DNA of 64,000 nt, taken from positions 73,397 to 137,396 of the forward strand of contig JBEKSY010000005.1 in assembly GCA_049516595.1 (NCBI GenBank). Direction: 5' to 3'. Of the stretch, positions 1 through 8,413 are shown in pieces (position 1 is the stretch's first letter; the number at the start of each line of letters is the position of its first letter). The notes beneath the pieces were generated by a model. That model saw nothing but the letters and a program-made list of their open reading frames with translations. It searched no databases and was not told the DNA's origin. The DNA is from JBEKHT01 sp049516595. GTDB lineage: Bacteria > Chloroflexota > Anaerolineae > Anaerolineales > RBG-16-64-43. A program made the position numbers and the translations under genes.

Positions 1-1583
1 ATGCGGATCCGTTGCGCCTCTCCTCCTGACAAGGTCGCGCTCGGCCTCGAAAGGGTCAGGTAGTCCAGGCCAACTTGCTTGAGGAAATCCAAGCGAGCAA
101 CAATCTCGTGCAGAATTGGCGCGGCGATTATTCGAGTTCGCCGCCGCGCGAAAGGACCGCCGCCCGGCAAGGCCTCCAGTTCGGTCAGCCACGCGTGGAG
201 GTGGGCCAGAGTCCAGTCGCTGACATCAACGATGTTGTGGTCCGCAAGCGTGACCGCCAGGGATTCCGGGCGCAGCCGCTGGCCACCACAGGAATCACAG
301 GTCCGTTCGCTCATCAGGGCTTCGATGCGTCCGCGCAGGCTGGCCGAGGAGGTCTCTTGGTAGCGGCGTTGCAGGGCTGGGATGACCCCCTCGAAGACCA
401 TTTCGAAAGATCCGGCTCGGCCGTCCCGGCTCTCGAACGGCACGGTGATCCTTTCGTCTCCGGTCCCGAAAAGTATGCGCTCCAGAGTGGGAGCCTTTAT
501 CTCGCTCACGGGCGCATCCAAATCCATGCCGAAATGTGCCGCCAAGGCCTCCAGCACAGGCCAGTAAGACTCCCCTTCCCGTGGGGAGGCACTGTTCGGA
601 CGCCGCTCGAAGGCAAGATCCATAGCCGAGAAGGCCCCTTCACTCGGGGTCAGACCACGATCCGGGACGACTTTGCCCGGGTCGATTTCCAGACGGGTGC
701 CCAACCCCTGACAGGCTGGGCAGGCCCCGTGGGGGGAGTTGAAAGAAAAACTGCTCGGCTCGATTTCGGGCAGGTTGGTCCCGTCGTAAGCGCAGGCCAG
801 ATGCTCAGAAAATAGCAGATCGTGTGGGGGATCCTTGGAAAGGTCTTGTGCGATCAAATGGCCGTCGCCCAGCCGCAATGCGGTCTCCACGGAATCGGTC
901 AGCCGGGTGAGGAAATCAGACCCCTCTTCGGTGGCCACGGAAGGCGCGGGGATCACCAGCCGATCCACCACCGCCTCGATCGTGTGAGGCCGATTGGGGT
1001 CAATTTCCAATTCCGCCTCGACGTTGTACATGGTCCCGTCCACCCGCATGCGCACGAAGCCGGAGTGCTGCATTTCCTGAATTGCCGCGTCGTGAACCCC
1101 CTTTCGCCCGCGCACGACCGGTGCGAGCAGCACCAGACGCGTCCCAGCGGATTTGTCGGCCAAGGCGGTGACAATCTCTTGGGCCGACTGCCTTTGGACC
1201 TCACGGCCGCAGACCGGGCAGTGGGGGGTGCCTAGACGGGCATACAAGAGGCGCAGGTAGTCATAGATCTCGGTGACGGTTCCGACCGTGGAGCGTGGAT
1301 TGGCCCAGAGGGCGCGCTGGTCAATCGCCATGGCCGGCGAGAGGCCCTCGATCAGATCGACGTCCGGTTTTCTGAGCTGGCCAAGAAACTGGCGGGCGTA
1401 GATCGACAGGGACTCAACGTAGCGGCGCTGACCCTCTGCGAAGAGCGTGTCGAAGGCCAAGGATGACTTTCCCGACCCGGAAAGCCCCGTGATGACCACC
1501 AGCTTCAAACGCGGGATGTCTACCGAAATGTTCTTAAGATTGTGTTCCCGTGCTCCGACGACGCGAATGACGCTTTCAGACAT
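1..1583 (-). CDS. uvrA: Excinuclease ABC subunit A (N-terminal part, cut by window edge)
   Basis: UvrA is the damage-recognition ATPase of nucleotide excision repair; it loads UvrB on distorted DNA. About 527 residues are visible, a little over half of the usual ~940. The ATG start at 1583 gives MSESVIRVVGAREHNLKNI, typical for the family. Walker A (GLSGSGKSS) lies at residues 33-41. A UvrB-binding region follows, then two CxxC pairs (CPAC near residue 287, CDSC near 427) of the first zinc module. The frame leaves the window inside the first ABC signature (LSGGEAQRI, near residue 520). No frameshift is seen. A TATAAT box lies 29 bases upstream of the start. Identification is very secure; the C-terminal half lies outside the window. 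Confidence 0.97.
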   Translation of the reverse strand, partial: MSESVIRVVGAREHNLKNISVDIPRLKLVVITGLSGSGKSSLAFDTLFAEGQRRYVESLSIYARQFLGQLRKPDVDLIEGLSPAMAIDQRALWANPRSTVGTVTEIYDYLRLLYARLGTPHCPVCGREVQRQSAQEIVTALADKSAGTRLVLLAPVVRGRKGVHDAAIQEMQHSGFVRMRVDGTMYNVEAELEIDPNRPHTIEAVVDRLVIPAPSVATEEGSDFLTRLTDSVETALRLGDGHLIAQDLSKDPPHDLLFSEHLACAYDGTNLPEIEPSSFSFNSPHGACPACQGLGTRLEIDPGKVVPDRGLTPSEGAFSAMDLAFERRPNSASPREGESYWPVLEALAAHFGMDLDAPVSEIKAPTLERILFGTGDERITVPFESRDGRAGSFEMVFEGVIPALQRRYQETSSASLRGRIEALMSERTCDSCGGQRLRPESLAVTLADHNIVDVSDWTLAHLHAWLTELEALPGGGPFARRRTRIIAAPILHEIVARLDFLKQVGLDYLTLSRPSATLSGGEAQRIR

Positions 1584-1612
1584 GCGCACCTTCCCGGCCG
1601 ATGCGGGACCCT

Positions 1613-1618
1613 ATTATA
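1613..1618 (-). promoter_or_regulatory. -10 box of uvrA
   Basis: A perfect TATAAT on the minus strand, 29 bases before the uvrA ATG. No clear TTGACA-like -35 element is seen at the right distance. No LexA-type site was recognised. Confidence 0.6.
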
Positions 1619-2171
1619 AGGAGAAACCTCATCCGATGGCGAGGGCCCGTATTCACTCAGCTCGGATGCTACCCAAGGAGCCGGGTTCTCTCAAGGGGTA
1701 ATGTTGGCGAGGGGGAGGTCAGGATTCGCCCATTCGGCTGGGCTCAACCTGCGCAGGCCAGAAGCAAAAGGGTTCGGTCCGGTTGGGTGAGGGGACGGGA
1801 GGCCCCCCGGGTTGCGGGTGGCACAAGGAAGCGCTAAGAAATCGTTCGGTCCCGGGACTGCTGGTGAGAAACTTGGCGGGCTACAGATGCGGCAGGCGAT
1901 GGCCTTTTCGGCAGCGGCCTAGCCTAGGCCTGATCCACCTCTCTCGCTCGGGGTCTGGTGCCCCCTCGCGCCCCTCCCCGGCTCACCTCCTGGGAAAGCG
2001 CCGACTGCGGCTCGATCCCTGCCCTCCGACAAAGGAGCCTACCTGGGCGTGGGGCGGAAGGGGCATTCAACACCGGGCCGGCCAGAAATCATCACTGGCT
2101 CTCCACCAGCGGAGAAGACTGGATCGGAAAAAGAATGCCCGCCGGCCTGTCATTTCGTCTCGCGCATGGGC
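1619..2171. other. Non-coding region between uvrA and the SLC13-type permease
   Basis: About 550 bases between divergent genes. The permease frame stays open upstream to 1783, but that stretch reads as Arg/Pro/Gly-rich low-complexity protein with no family resemblance, and the permease promoter sits inside it, so it is not counted as coding. No RNA gene, repeat or terminator was recognised. Confidence 0.5.
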
Positions 2172-2177
2172 TATAAT
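2172..2177 (+). promoter_or_regulatory. -10 box of the SLC13-type permease gene
   Basis: TATAAT ends 10 bases before the permease ATG at 2188. Transcription should begin about 4 bases before the start codon, leaving no room for a ribosome binding site, so the mRNA is predicted to be leaderless or nearly so. Confidence 0.6.
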
Positions 2178-2187
2178 CTCGCGCTGC

Positions 2188-3987
2188 ATGACCTCCACGA
2201 TCTTGCTTCTGCTCCTCCTCATTTTTTCTGTGTCGATCTTAATGATCGGCACGCGTCTTCGTCCGGATTTGCTCGCCTTGCTCACCTTGGTGGCTCTTGG
2301 GCTAACTCGCTTGGTCACTCCGGAACAGGACCTGGCAGGATTTAGCGGAACGGCGGTCATCACCATCCTCGCCATTTTCATCATCTCGGAAGGCTTGCGG
2401 CAGACAGGCGTGACGATGGTCATGGGTCGCTTCATGATGCGGCTGAGCGGGGGTGGGGAGGTGCAGAGCATCTTGGTCACCATGCTCACCGCCGCAACCC
2501 TTTCGCTCTTCATGAACAACATCGCCGCCGCAGGGGTTCTGCTGCCAGCGGTGATCAGCCTTTCGAGGCAGTCGCGCATTTCTCCGTCGCGTCTGCTCAT
2601 GCCCATGGCCTTTGGCACGGTCCTGGGCGGGATGGCCACCCTGCTCACCACCGCCAACATTATTGTGAGCGGCAGCCTGAGGGAGCGGGGCCTTGCCCCG
2701 TTCGGATTGCTCGACTTTCTTCCAGTTGGCGTCCCGGTCGTGTTGGCCGGCACGGCTTACATGGTGCTCGTGGGTCGACGGTTGCTTCCGGAGCGATATC
2801 CTCCCGGCCAGGAAGCGCGTTCCGTCCGGCTGCGCGCCGAGTTGGAGAGCCTTTACGGGATCAAGACGAGCCTGTGCGAGCTGAAGGTCAACCCGGGGTC
2901 GGGCATGGCCGGGCTCAGTCTCCAGGAGGGACGTTGGGCATCGCGCCTGGGCCTTCATGTCGTGGGATTGGCCCGCGAGGGGCGATTGCAGGTCGCCCCG
3001 TCCCGGGAGGTCACCGTCCATGAGGGCGATGTCGTCCTGGCACAGGGTCAGCCGTCGGCCGAGCTCCTGAATCAGAATGGGCTGCAGCTTCTGACCGAAC
3101 CGGCGATTCCGCTGGCCGTGACCGATGAGGAAACAGTCCTGGGTGAGGTCGTGCTCTCCCCGCATGCCGGCATTTTTGGCAAGAGCCTGAGCCAGTTGCG
3201 ATTTCGGGAGCGATTCGGCCTCAATGTGTTGGCGCTTTGGAGACAGGGAAGCCCCATCCGGTCAAACCTGTCTGATCTTCCCTTGCGAGCCGGAGACACC
3301 CTCTTGGTGCAGGGGACCGCCTCCAAGCTAAGTCTGTTGCGGGAGGGGCGGGACTTTCTCCTGCTCGAGGAGGATCCCGACGCGGTGATGAGACCGGGGA
3401 AGGCGTACCTGGCTGCCGGCATCGGGTTGGTGACTCTCGGCATAGCTGCCCTGGGATGGATGCCCGTAGCCGTGACCACCCTGGCGGGGGCCTCCCTGAT
3501 GCTGGTCACCGGCTGCTTGACCATGGATGAGGGCTACCGAGCCGTCGACTGGAAGTCTATGTTCCTCATCGCGGGCATGTGGCCGCTGGGCACCGCCATC
3601 AGCACGACGGGCTTGGCCACTCTGGTTGCCAACCGACTCGTCTCTTTCGCTTCCGGATCGGGCCCTCTGGTTATTGCCGGCCTCATGCTTCTGGGGGCGA
3701 CAATCCTCAACCAGATTATCGCTGGGCAGGCGGCCGTGCCGATCATGCTGGCGCCTATCGGCCTGGCGATTGCTCAGGCCAGCGGAGTGGATCCTCGCGG
3801 GATGGCGATGGCCGTAGCCCTGGGTTGCTCGCTCGCTTTTCCGACACCCGTTGGCCATCCCGTGAACACGCTGGTAATGGGATCAGGGGGTTACTCCTAT
3901 CGGGACTATCTGCGGGTGGGTGGGCCGCTGACCCTCCTAACCGCAGGAGTCGTCCTGATTGGGCTGCACTTGTTCTGGCACCTGTAG
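2188..3987 (+). CDS. SLC13-family permease with two TrkA-C (RCK_C) domains
   Basis: A 599-residue polytopic membrane protein of the DASS/ion-transporter superfamily (YfbS-like). It likely moves an anion such as sulfate or a dicarboxylate, probably with Na+; the substrate cannot be read from sequence. N-terminal helices include the FSGTAVITILAIFIISEGL region, then two soluble RCK_C-type domains (about residues 225-300 and 310-390), then further helices with an internal repeat ending near GHPVNTLVMGSGG. The frame is open much further upstream, but I chose ATG 2188 because the promoter and the first hydrophobic segment (MTSTILLLLLLIFSVSIL) lie there. tgt starts one base after the stop, so the two are probably cotranscribed. 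Confidence 0.85.
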   Translation: MTSTILLLLLLIFSVSILMIGTRLRPDLLALLTLVALGLTRLVTPEQDLAGFSGTAVITILAIFIISEGLRQTGVTMVMGRFMMRLSGGGEVQSILVTMLTAATLSLFMNNIAAAGVLLPAVISLSRQSRISPSRLLMPMAFGTVLGGMATLLTTANIIVSGSLRERGLAPFGLLDFLPVGVPVVLAGTAYMVLVGRRLLPERYPPGQEARSVRLRAELESLYGIKTSLCELKVNPGSGMAGLSLQEGRWASRLGLHVVGLAREGRLQVAPSREVTVHEGDVVLAQGQPSAELLNQNGLQLLTEPAIPLAVTDEETVLGEVVLSPHAGIFGKSLSQLRFRERFGLNVLALWRQGSPIRSNLSDLPLRAGDTLLVQGTASKLSLLREGRDFLLLEEDPDAVMRPGKAYLAAGIGLVTLGIAALGWMPVAVTTLAGASLMLVTGCLTMDEGYRAVDWKSMFLIAGMWPLGTAISTTGLATLVANRLVSFASGSGPLVIAGLMLLGATILNQIIAGQAAVPIMLAPIGLAIAQASGVDPRGMAMAVALGCSLAFPTPVGHPVNTLVMGSGGYSYRDYLRVGGPLTLLTAGVVLIGLHLFWHL

Positions 3988-3988
3988 C

Positions 3989-5116
3989 ATGGAACCCTTC
4001 GAGTTCCAAGTGGTCGCCCGAGATGGTCGCGCCAGGGCGGGCAGGCTGCGAACCCCCCACGGTACACTGGAGACCCCGGTGTTCGCGCCCGTGGGCACGC
4101 AAGGGAGTGTTAAGGCTCTCACGCCTGCTCAGCTGGAAGAATTGGGCGCGAGTCTGATCCTGGCGAACACGTACCATCTCTTCCTGCGACCAGGCGACGA
4201 GGTGGTCGCGCAGCTGGGGGGACTCCACGCCTTCATGCAATGGCCGAAGCCAATTCTGACCGACTCGGGGGGCTTCCAGGTCTTCTCCTTGAGCGCGATC
4301 CGAGAGGTGGACGAAGGGGGGATCAGCTTCCGATCGCACCTTGACGGGTCAAGCCATCGCCTGACTCCAGAAACTGCGATCTCCGTCCAAGAGAATCTAG
4401 GGGGCGACATCATCATGGCCCTGGATGAGTGCCCGCCCCCGTACGACCGTCAGTACAACGAGTCGGCGCTGGTGCGGACGCATGCCTGGGCAGAGAGATG
4501 CCTCCGGGCCCGCAGGCGCGGCGATCAGGTTCTGTTCGGGATCGTGCAGGGTGGGGTCTTCCCTGATCTGCGGGAGCAATCGGCTCGATTCCTTACCTCG
4601 CTCGGATTCGCGGGATACGGGATCGGTGGTTTGTCGGTTGGAGAGAGTAAGCAGGAGACCTATGCCATGCTTGATCTTGTGGATCTTCTTCTTCCTGAAG
4701 ACAAGCCTCGTTATCTGATGGGGGTCGGGACGGCCCGGGATTTGATCGAGGGAGTGGTTCGCGGCATGGATGTTTTTGATTGCGTCCTGCCCACTCGGCT
4801 GGCCCGTCATCACTCGGCCCTCACCCATGGGGGCCGACTAAATCTGGTCGGCTCCGCATACGCTCGCGATGCCCGTCCCATCGAATTGGGGTGCAGCTGC
4901 TACACGTGCCAGCATTTCAGTCGGGGCTACCTCCGCCATTTGATTCAGGCGCGAGAAATGCTTGCGGCCACCTTGCTCTCCATCCACAATCTATACCTGC
5001 TGATTGAGCTGACCCGAGAGATGCGCGCGGCAATCCGGGAAGGAAGGTTTGAGCGAATGGTTGCAGATTGGCGCGGGGCGACGGGGCCCGGTATCGAGTC
5101 CCGCGCGATGGCATGA
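3989..5116 (+). CDS. tgt: tRNA-guanine transglycosylase
   Basis: This enzyme exchanges guanine-34 of GUN-anticodon tRNAs for the queuosine precursor preQ1 (TIM-barrel family). At 375 residues it has the standard bacterial length. Seen in sequence: LTDSGGFQVFSL with the substrate-binding Asp, GGLSVGE, DCVLPTRLARHHSALT with the nucleophilic Asp region, and the C-terminal zinc site CSCYTCQHFSRGYLRHL. The start at 3989 follows the permease stop by one base and fits family N-termini. queA, the next queuosine enzyme, lies 8 kb downstream in this window, while the preQ1 synthesis genes (queCDEF) are absent from it. Confidence 0.97.
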   Translation: MEPFEFQVVARDGRARAGRLRTPHGTLETPVFAPVGTQGSVKALTPAQLEELGASLILANTYHLFLRPGDEVVAQLGGLHAFMQWPKPILTDSGGFQVFSLSAIREVDEGGISFRSHLDGSSHRLTPETAISVQENLGGDIIMALDECPPPYDRQYNESALVRTHAWAERCLRARRRGDQVLFGIVQGGVFPDLREQSARFLTSLGFAGYGIGGLSVGESKQETYAMLDLVDLLLPEDKPRYLMGVGTARDLIEGVVRGMDVFDCVLPTRLARHHSALTHGGRLNLVGSAYARDARPIELGCSCYTCQHFSRGYLRHLIQAREMLAATLLSIHNLYLLIELTREMRAAIREGRFERMVADWRGATGPGIESRAMA

Positions 5117-5271
5117 CGGATGGCAGAGAATTGGCCGCCGGTGGGGTGTCCAGGACCGAAGAGCCGCCGTACCCTGTGGGTGGAAGCGCGCTCGGGGGGA
5201 TCCTGGGATAGGTGTCCCCGGAGGTCCTTGGGTCAACTCCACTTTCAATCACGATCCGGAGGGATCAGCAG

Positions 5272-6090
5272 ATGACCGTCGTGCAGGCCATGGTTCTGGG
5301 CGCTGTGCAGGGATTCACCGAATTCCTGCCGGTTTCCGGCTCTGCTCACTTTGTGCTGGTTCCCTGGCTGCTAGGCTGGCAGATCCAACCCAACCCCGCT
5401 TTGGCTCTCAATGTTCTTGAGGAGATGGGAGCGCTAGTGGCCGTGGTCGGGTTCTTCTGGACGGACCTGCGTGGCTTGGTCCGCGCCGGCGTGCTGAGCC
5501 TCACTACCCGTTCGCTGGAAGATCCCCAGGCGCGACTCGCGTGGCAGGTCGCATTGGCAACAATCCCGGCCACCTTGGCAAGCCTAGTCCTCCAGCAGAC
5601 TCTCCACGAATCCCTGTCCAGTCCTCGGACCCTGGGTGGTTTCTTGCTTGCGACCGGGGCCTTCCTCTTTCTGGCCGATCACGTCGGACGCCATTCCCGA
5701 TCTTTGCTCCAGGCCAGTTGGTGGGACGCGATCTTCATGGGAGTCGCCCAGGCCATTGGACTGTTGCCCGGGGTCTCGCGTTGCGGCGTGACCATGGCGA
5801 CTGGCATGCTCAGTGGCCTCAGCCGGCCCACCTCTGCCCGCTTTTCCTTCTTGATGGCCGTGCCGATCCTGCTGGAGGGCGGGATCGTTGGAGCGAGGGG
5901 CCTGGCACGTCTTCCGGATCTTGCCTCCGACCTCATGATCGGTGCGGGAGGGTTCATCACCGCGGCGGTCGTTGGTTTCTTCGTCATCGGCTGGTTGCTC
6001 CGCTACCTGGCGACCCATTCCTTGCGAGTCTTCGCCCTCTATTGTGGCGTCTTGGGTTCAATAACGATCCTGCTTTCCTTCGTGCGCTGA
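5272..6090 (+). CDS. uppP: Undecaprenyl-diphosphatase (BacA/UppP family)
   Basis: An integral membrane phosphatase that recycles undecaprenyl diphosphate to the monophosphate carrier for peptidoglycan and surface polymers; 272 residues, normal for the family. The start at ATG 5272 is fixed by GGAGGG at 5258-5263. Family motif 1 reads QGFTEFLPVSGSAHFVLV. It keeps both Glu residues and the His, but SGSAH replaces the usual SS(S/T)GH. Motif 2 reads PGVSRCGVTMATG, with the Arg kept and Cys in place of the usual Ser. About seven to eight helices are predicted. The stop overlaps the start of the next gene by one base. Function is likely, with motif substitutions worth noting. Confidence 0.9.
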   Translation: MTVVQAMVLGAVQGFTEFLPVSGSAHFVLVPWLLGWQIQPNPALALNVLEEMGALVAVVGFFWTDLRGLVRAGVLSLTTRSLEDPQARLAWQVALATIPATLASLVLQQTLHESLSSPRTLGGFLLATGAFLFLADHVGRHSRSLLQASWWDAIFMGVAQAIGLLPGVSRCGVTMATGMLSGLSRPTSARFSFLMAVPILLEGGIVGARGLARLPDLASDLMIGAGGFITAAVVGFFVIGWLLRYLATHSLRVFALYCGVLGSITILLSFVR

Positions 6091-6917
6091 TGAAACCCGG
6101 TCGGCCAATGGGTTCCCCTCTACCGGTCTGGGGTCTCTCTTTCCTGGCCCCCTTGATCCTCATCTCCTGTAGGACCGCACTGGCCCCTACGGGGACGCCC
6201 ACGCCCTTTCCGGTTGTTATTGCCGATCCCTCGGCGCAGGCCATTGTTGCACGGTTGCTTTCGATCAATGCAAGCGTGCGGCCAGCATCGACCTCCGTCG
6301 GACCCGGGGCCGTCCAAGCGATTCCGCAAAGTGCCCTCAATGAGGAGCTCCAGTCCGGGGAGGCGCAGCTCGCCTTTGGGCTGGGGGCCCCGCCTGAGGG
6401 GCTGTGGGCGGCCCAATTGGGTTGGGAGGGCATTCTGGTGATTGTTCGCCCAGGCAACCCGATCCGCTCGATCAGCCTTACGCAACTGGGAGAGGTCTTC
6501 TCTGGAAAGATCACAAGCTGGTCGGCGCTCGGATCTGGGGCCGGGGCCATTCACTTGGTCGGCCGGGAAAAGGGGTCGCCGGTTCGCCTCGCCTTTGACC
6601 ATTCTGTCCTGGCAAACGACCTACTCAGCAGCGAGGCCTTGATGGCATCGGCCTCTTGGGCTGTCGTGCAGGCGGTCCATGAAGACCCCCTGGCAATCGG
6701 CTACCTCCCTTGCATTGACCTGGCCTCGGGCTTGAGAGCTCTGCAGATCGATGGGGTGGCGCCGAGGGGAGAGACGATTCAGATGGGGGAATACCCGCTC
6801 AGGATTCCAGTCGTGGCAATCGCTCGCCAGCAACCTCAGGGGACATGGGCTTCGTTTGTCGCTTGGGCGCAAGCCGAACAAGGTCAGCAGGCATTTCGTA
6901 TGCTTTGCCAACCTTGA
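6090..6917 (+). CDS. PstS-like substrate-binding lipoprotein
   Basis: A 275-residue exported protein. The N-terminal hydrophobic segment (VWGLSFLAPLILISC) ends in a lipobox-like LISC, followed by a Thr/Pro linker (TGTPTPFPV). The mature part resembles the type-2 periplasmic-binding fold of phosphate-binding PstS proteins, with segments such as ISLTQLGEVFSGKITSW. That segment is a hallmark of the family, where the phosphate site lies nearby. No pst permease genes are near, so the ligand is unproven. ATG 6090 overlaps the uppP stop (TGATG), indicating translational coupling; ATG 6108 is an alternative start. The next gene is convergent. Confidence 0.75.
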   Translation: MKPGRPMGSPLPVWGLSFLAPLILISCRTALAPTGTPTPFPVVIADPSAQAIVARLLSINASVRPASTSVGPGAVQAIPQSALNEELQSGEAQLAFGLGAPPEGLWAAQLGWEGILVIVRPGNPIRSISLTQLGEVFSGKITSWSALGSGAGAIHLVGREKGSPVRLAFDHSVLANDLLSSEALMASASWAVVQAVHEDPLAIGYLPCIDLASGLRALQIDGVAPRGETIQMGEYPLRIPVVAIARQQPQGTWASFVAWAQAEQGQQAFRMLCQP

Positions 6918-6936
6918 CCCCTGACCGAGGCCCAAA

Positions 6937-6950
6937 CCCCGGAAACGGGG
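6937..6950. terminator. Short hairpin between convergent genes
   Basis: CCCCG-GAAA-CGGGG, a 5-bp GC stem closed by a GNRA-type tetraloop, lies between the lipoprotein stop and the convergent metallo-hydrolase stop. There is no U-tract, so termination activity is uncertain. Confidence 0.3.
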
Positions 6951-6987
6951 CGGATCTTGAATCTCCGGGGGGCCTGGCGGATCCAAC

Positions 6988-7638
6988 CTAAACGAGGAAT
7001 GGATTTCCAACCCGTTCTTGCCCGACGGTTGTGACCGGCCCATGGCCGGAGAAGATCAACGTGTCGTCGGGGAGGGAGAGAATGCCGGTTTGAATGCTCT
7101 TGAGGAGTTGAGGGTAACTTCCGCCGGGCAGGTCGGTCCGGCCGATGCTGCCGGAGAAGATCACATCTCCCGAGAAGAGCCAGCCGCGTTTTCGCTCAAG
7201 GAAACCCACATGTCCCGCGGTGTGCCCCGGCAGGGAAAGAACTTCCAGGAGCAACTGCCCACAGCGGATCCGATCTCCTGTCCCGAGAGGTTTGGGCGAC
7301 ACGAGGGGGGAGGTGAACTGGACGCCAAAAAGATCCGCCCCACCTTTGGCAGTCCACAGAGGCAGATCTGCTTGGCCCAGATAGGTCGGAGCAGGGAACC
7401 GTGCGATGAGTTCGGCACATCCGCCGATGTGGTCGAAATGGGCATGGGTAATCAAGATCGCGGACAGCCGCCATTCTCGGCGCTCCAGTTCCCCAGCGAT
7501 GTGCTGCCCGTCCCAGGAAGGGTCAATGACAACGGCCTCGTGCTGCGCGAGATCGGCGACCAAATAGCAGTTGGTCCCGACCGGACCCAAGGTCAGAGAA
7601 ATCACTTCGGCGCCTTGGTTCGAGCCACTCGGTTTCAT
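6988..7638 (-). CDS. MBL-fold metallo-hydrolase (glyoxalase II-like)
   Basis: A 216-residue metallo-beta-lactamase-fold hydrolase of the hydroxyacylglutathione-hydrolase-like group. Metal-binding motifs are complete: THAHFDH near residue 65, LPGHTAGH, FSGDVIF and the final SGHGP. The N-terminal LGPVGTNCYLV is typical of this YcbL/GloB-like subgroup. The substrate could be a thioester or another small ester. It starts inside the upstream membrane-protein gene (4-base ATGA overlap), so the two form a coupled pair. Confidence 0.88.
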   Translation of the reverse strand: MKPSGSNQGAEVISLTLGPVGTNCYLVADLAQHEAVVIDPSWDGQHIAGELERREWRLSAILITHAHFDHIGGCAELIARFPAPTYLGQADLPLWTAKGGADLFGVQFTSPLVSPKPLGTGDRIRCGQLLLEVLSLPGHTAGHVGFLERKRGWLFSGDVIFSGSIGRTDLPGGSYPQLLKSIQTGILSLPDDTLIFSGHGPVTTVGQERVGNPFLV

Positions 7639-8270
7639 CGGCCAAACTTTCCGAGGATCCGGGGAAGCATCAGGACGCCGCTGACGATCAGCGTGGCAAC
7701 TCCCAAGGCGAATTCGGCCGCCCGGGAGAGTCCCAAAGGGGCCAGAACCCGAGTCTGCAACGGCCGGGCCCAGACAGTTCGTTCCACCGCTTCTCCTCCT
7801 CCTTGAGGCACCAGCCGCAGGCGCAGGAACATGGTTGCGCTAGCCGATCCTTTGGATGCGGTCTTGATCGTCCAGGCAAAGTTGGCCCGTCCAGCTGGCG
7901 AGAGCGGCTCAGCGATCTCTCCCTCTGGGTCGACAACAATCCCGTTGCCCCGCAATTCGGCGACCACCATGCGGTTGAACCCAGGGGTCGGAGTCGGGAT
8001 TTGACCCTTCACCGGCGCGAGGGTGAGCCGGGCCGTCGCAGTCTGCCCCAGGCGAAGACCGGTCGGCCAGTGAAGGCTGAGCGCGAAGTCCACATTCGAG
8101 TCCACGCTGCTGGGGGCCCGGGCCGAGGCAAGCGGTTCGTCCACCAGGGGAATGGACTCGCTCAAGATCGACGGGGGCCAAAGGGCCATTCCCAAAAGGA
8201 GGACAGAGAACACGGCCAGGGTCAAGCTGACCCAGCCACCATAGGAATGACGCTCCGCTTTTTTGGACAC
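7635..8270 (-). CDS. Membrane-anchored protein of unknown function
   Basis: A 211-residue protein that I do not recognise. It has an N-terminal membrane helix (about residues 13-32), an extracytoplasmic region rich in beta-strand-like sequence with a TPTPG stretch near residue 95, and a second helix near the C-terminus (about 185-205). The middle region (LRLGQTATARLTLAP..., TIKTASKGSASATMFLRL) resembles an immunoglobulin-like or CARDB-like sandwich, but this is only an impression. The start is GTG 8270, with TATAAT 6 bases upstream, so the mRNA is probably leaderless. Confidence 0.65.
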   Translation of the reverse strand: MSKKAERHSYGGWVSLTLAVFSVLLLGMALWPPSILSESIPLVDEPLASARAPSSVDSNVDFALSLHWPTGLRLGQTATARLTLAPVKGQIPTPTPGFNRMVVAELRGNGIVVDPEGEIAEPLSPAGRANFAWTIKTASKGSASATMFLRLRLVPQGGGEAVERTVWARPLQTRVLAPLGLSRAAEFALGVATLIVSGVLMLPRILGKFGR

Positions 8271-8276
8271 GGCGCA

Positions 8277-8282
8277 ATTATA
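8277..8282 (-). promoter_or_regulatory. -10 box directly before a GTG start
   Basis: TATAAT on the minus strand ends 6 bases before the GTG start at 8270. Normal spacing would place the transcription start at or next to the initiation codon. Confidence 0.55.
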
Positions 8283-8380
8283 CCTTCAGGGATAGTCCGG
8301 TTTTCGCCGCGCCGTGACCTTGGGCAGAGCGCGGGTCTTCCCTTGAAACTGAGGGAACCCTGTGAGGCCATGTTCCATGC

Positions 8381-8386
8381 TACACT
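8381..8386 (+). promoter_or_regulatory. Extended -10 box of the tnaA-type gene
   Basis: TACACT preceded by TGC makes an extended -10 element. A good Shine-Dalgarno (AGAGGAG, 8402-8408) follows before the ATG at 8414, so the 5' UTR is only about 20 bases. There is no room for a TnaC-type leader peptide. Confidence 0.45.
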
Positions 8387-8413
8387 GCTCGCGGACCCTC
8401 CAGAGGAGAAACG

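Noticed and set aside
75..815. A 246-codon plus-strand frame at the left edge
   Set aside because: It is antisense to uvrA, whose minus-strand translation is unmistakable.
1783..2187. A 135-residue N-terminal extension of the SLC13 permease
   Set aside because: The extension is low-complexity and basic, and the TATAAT box lies within it; the family N-terminus starts at 2188.
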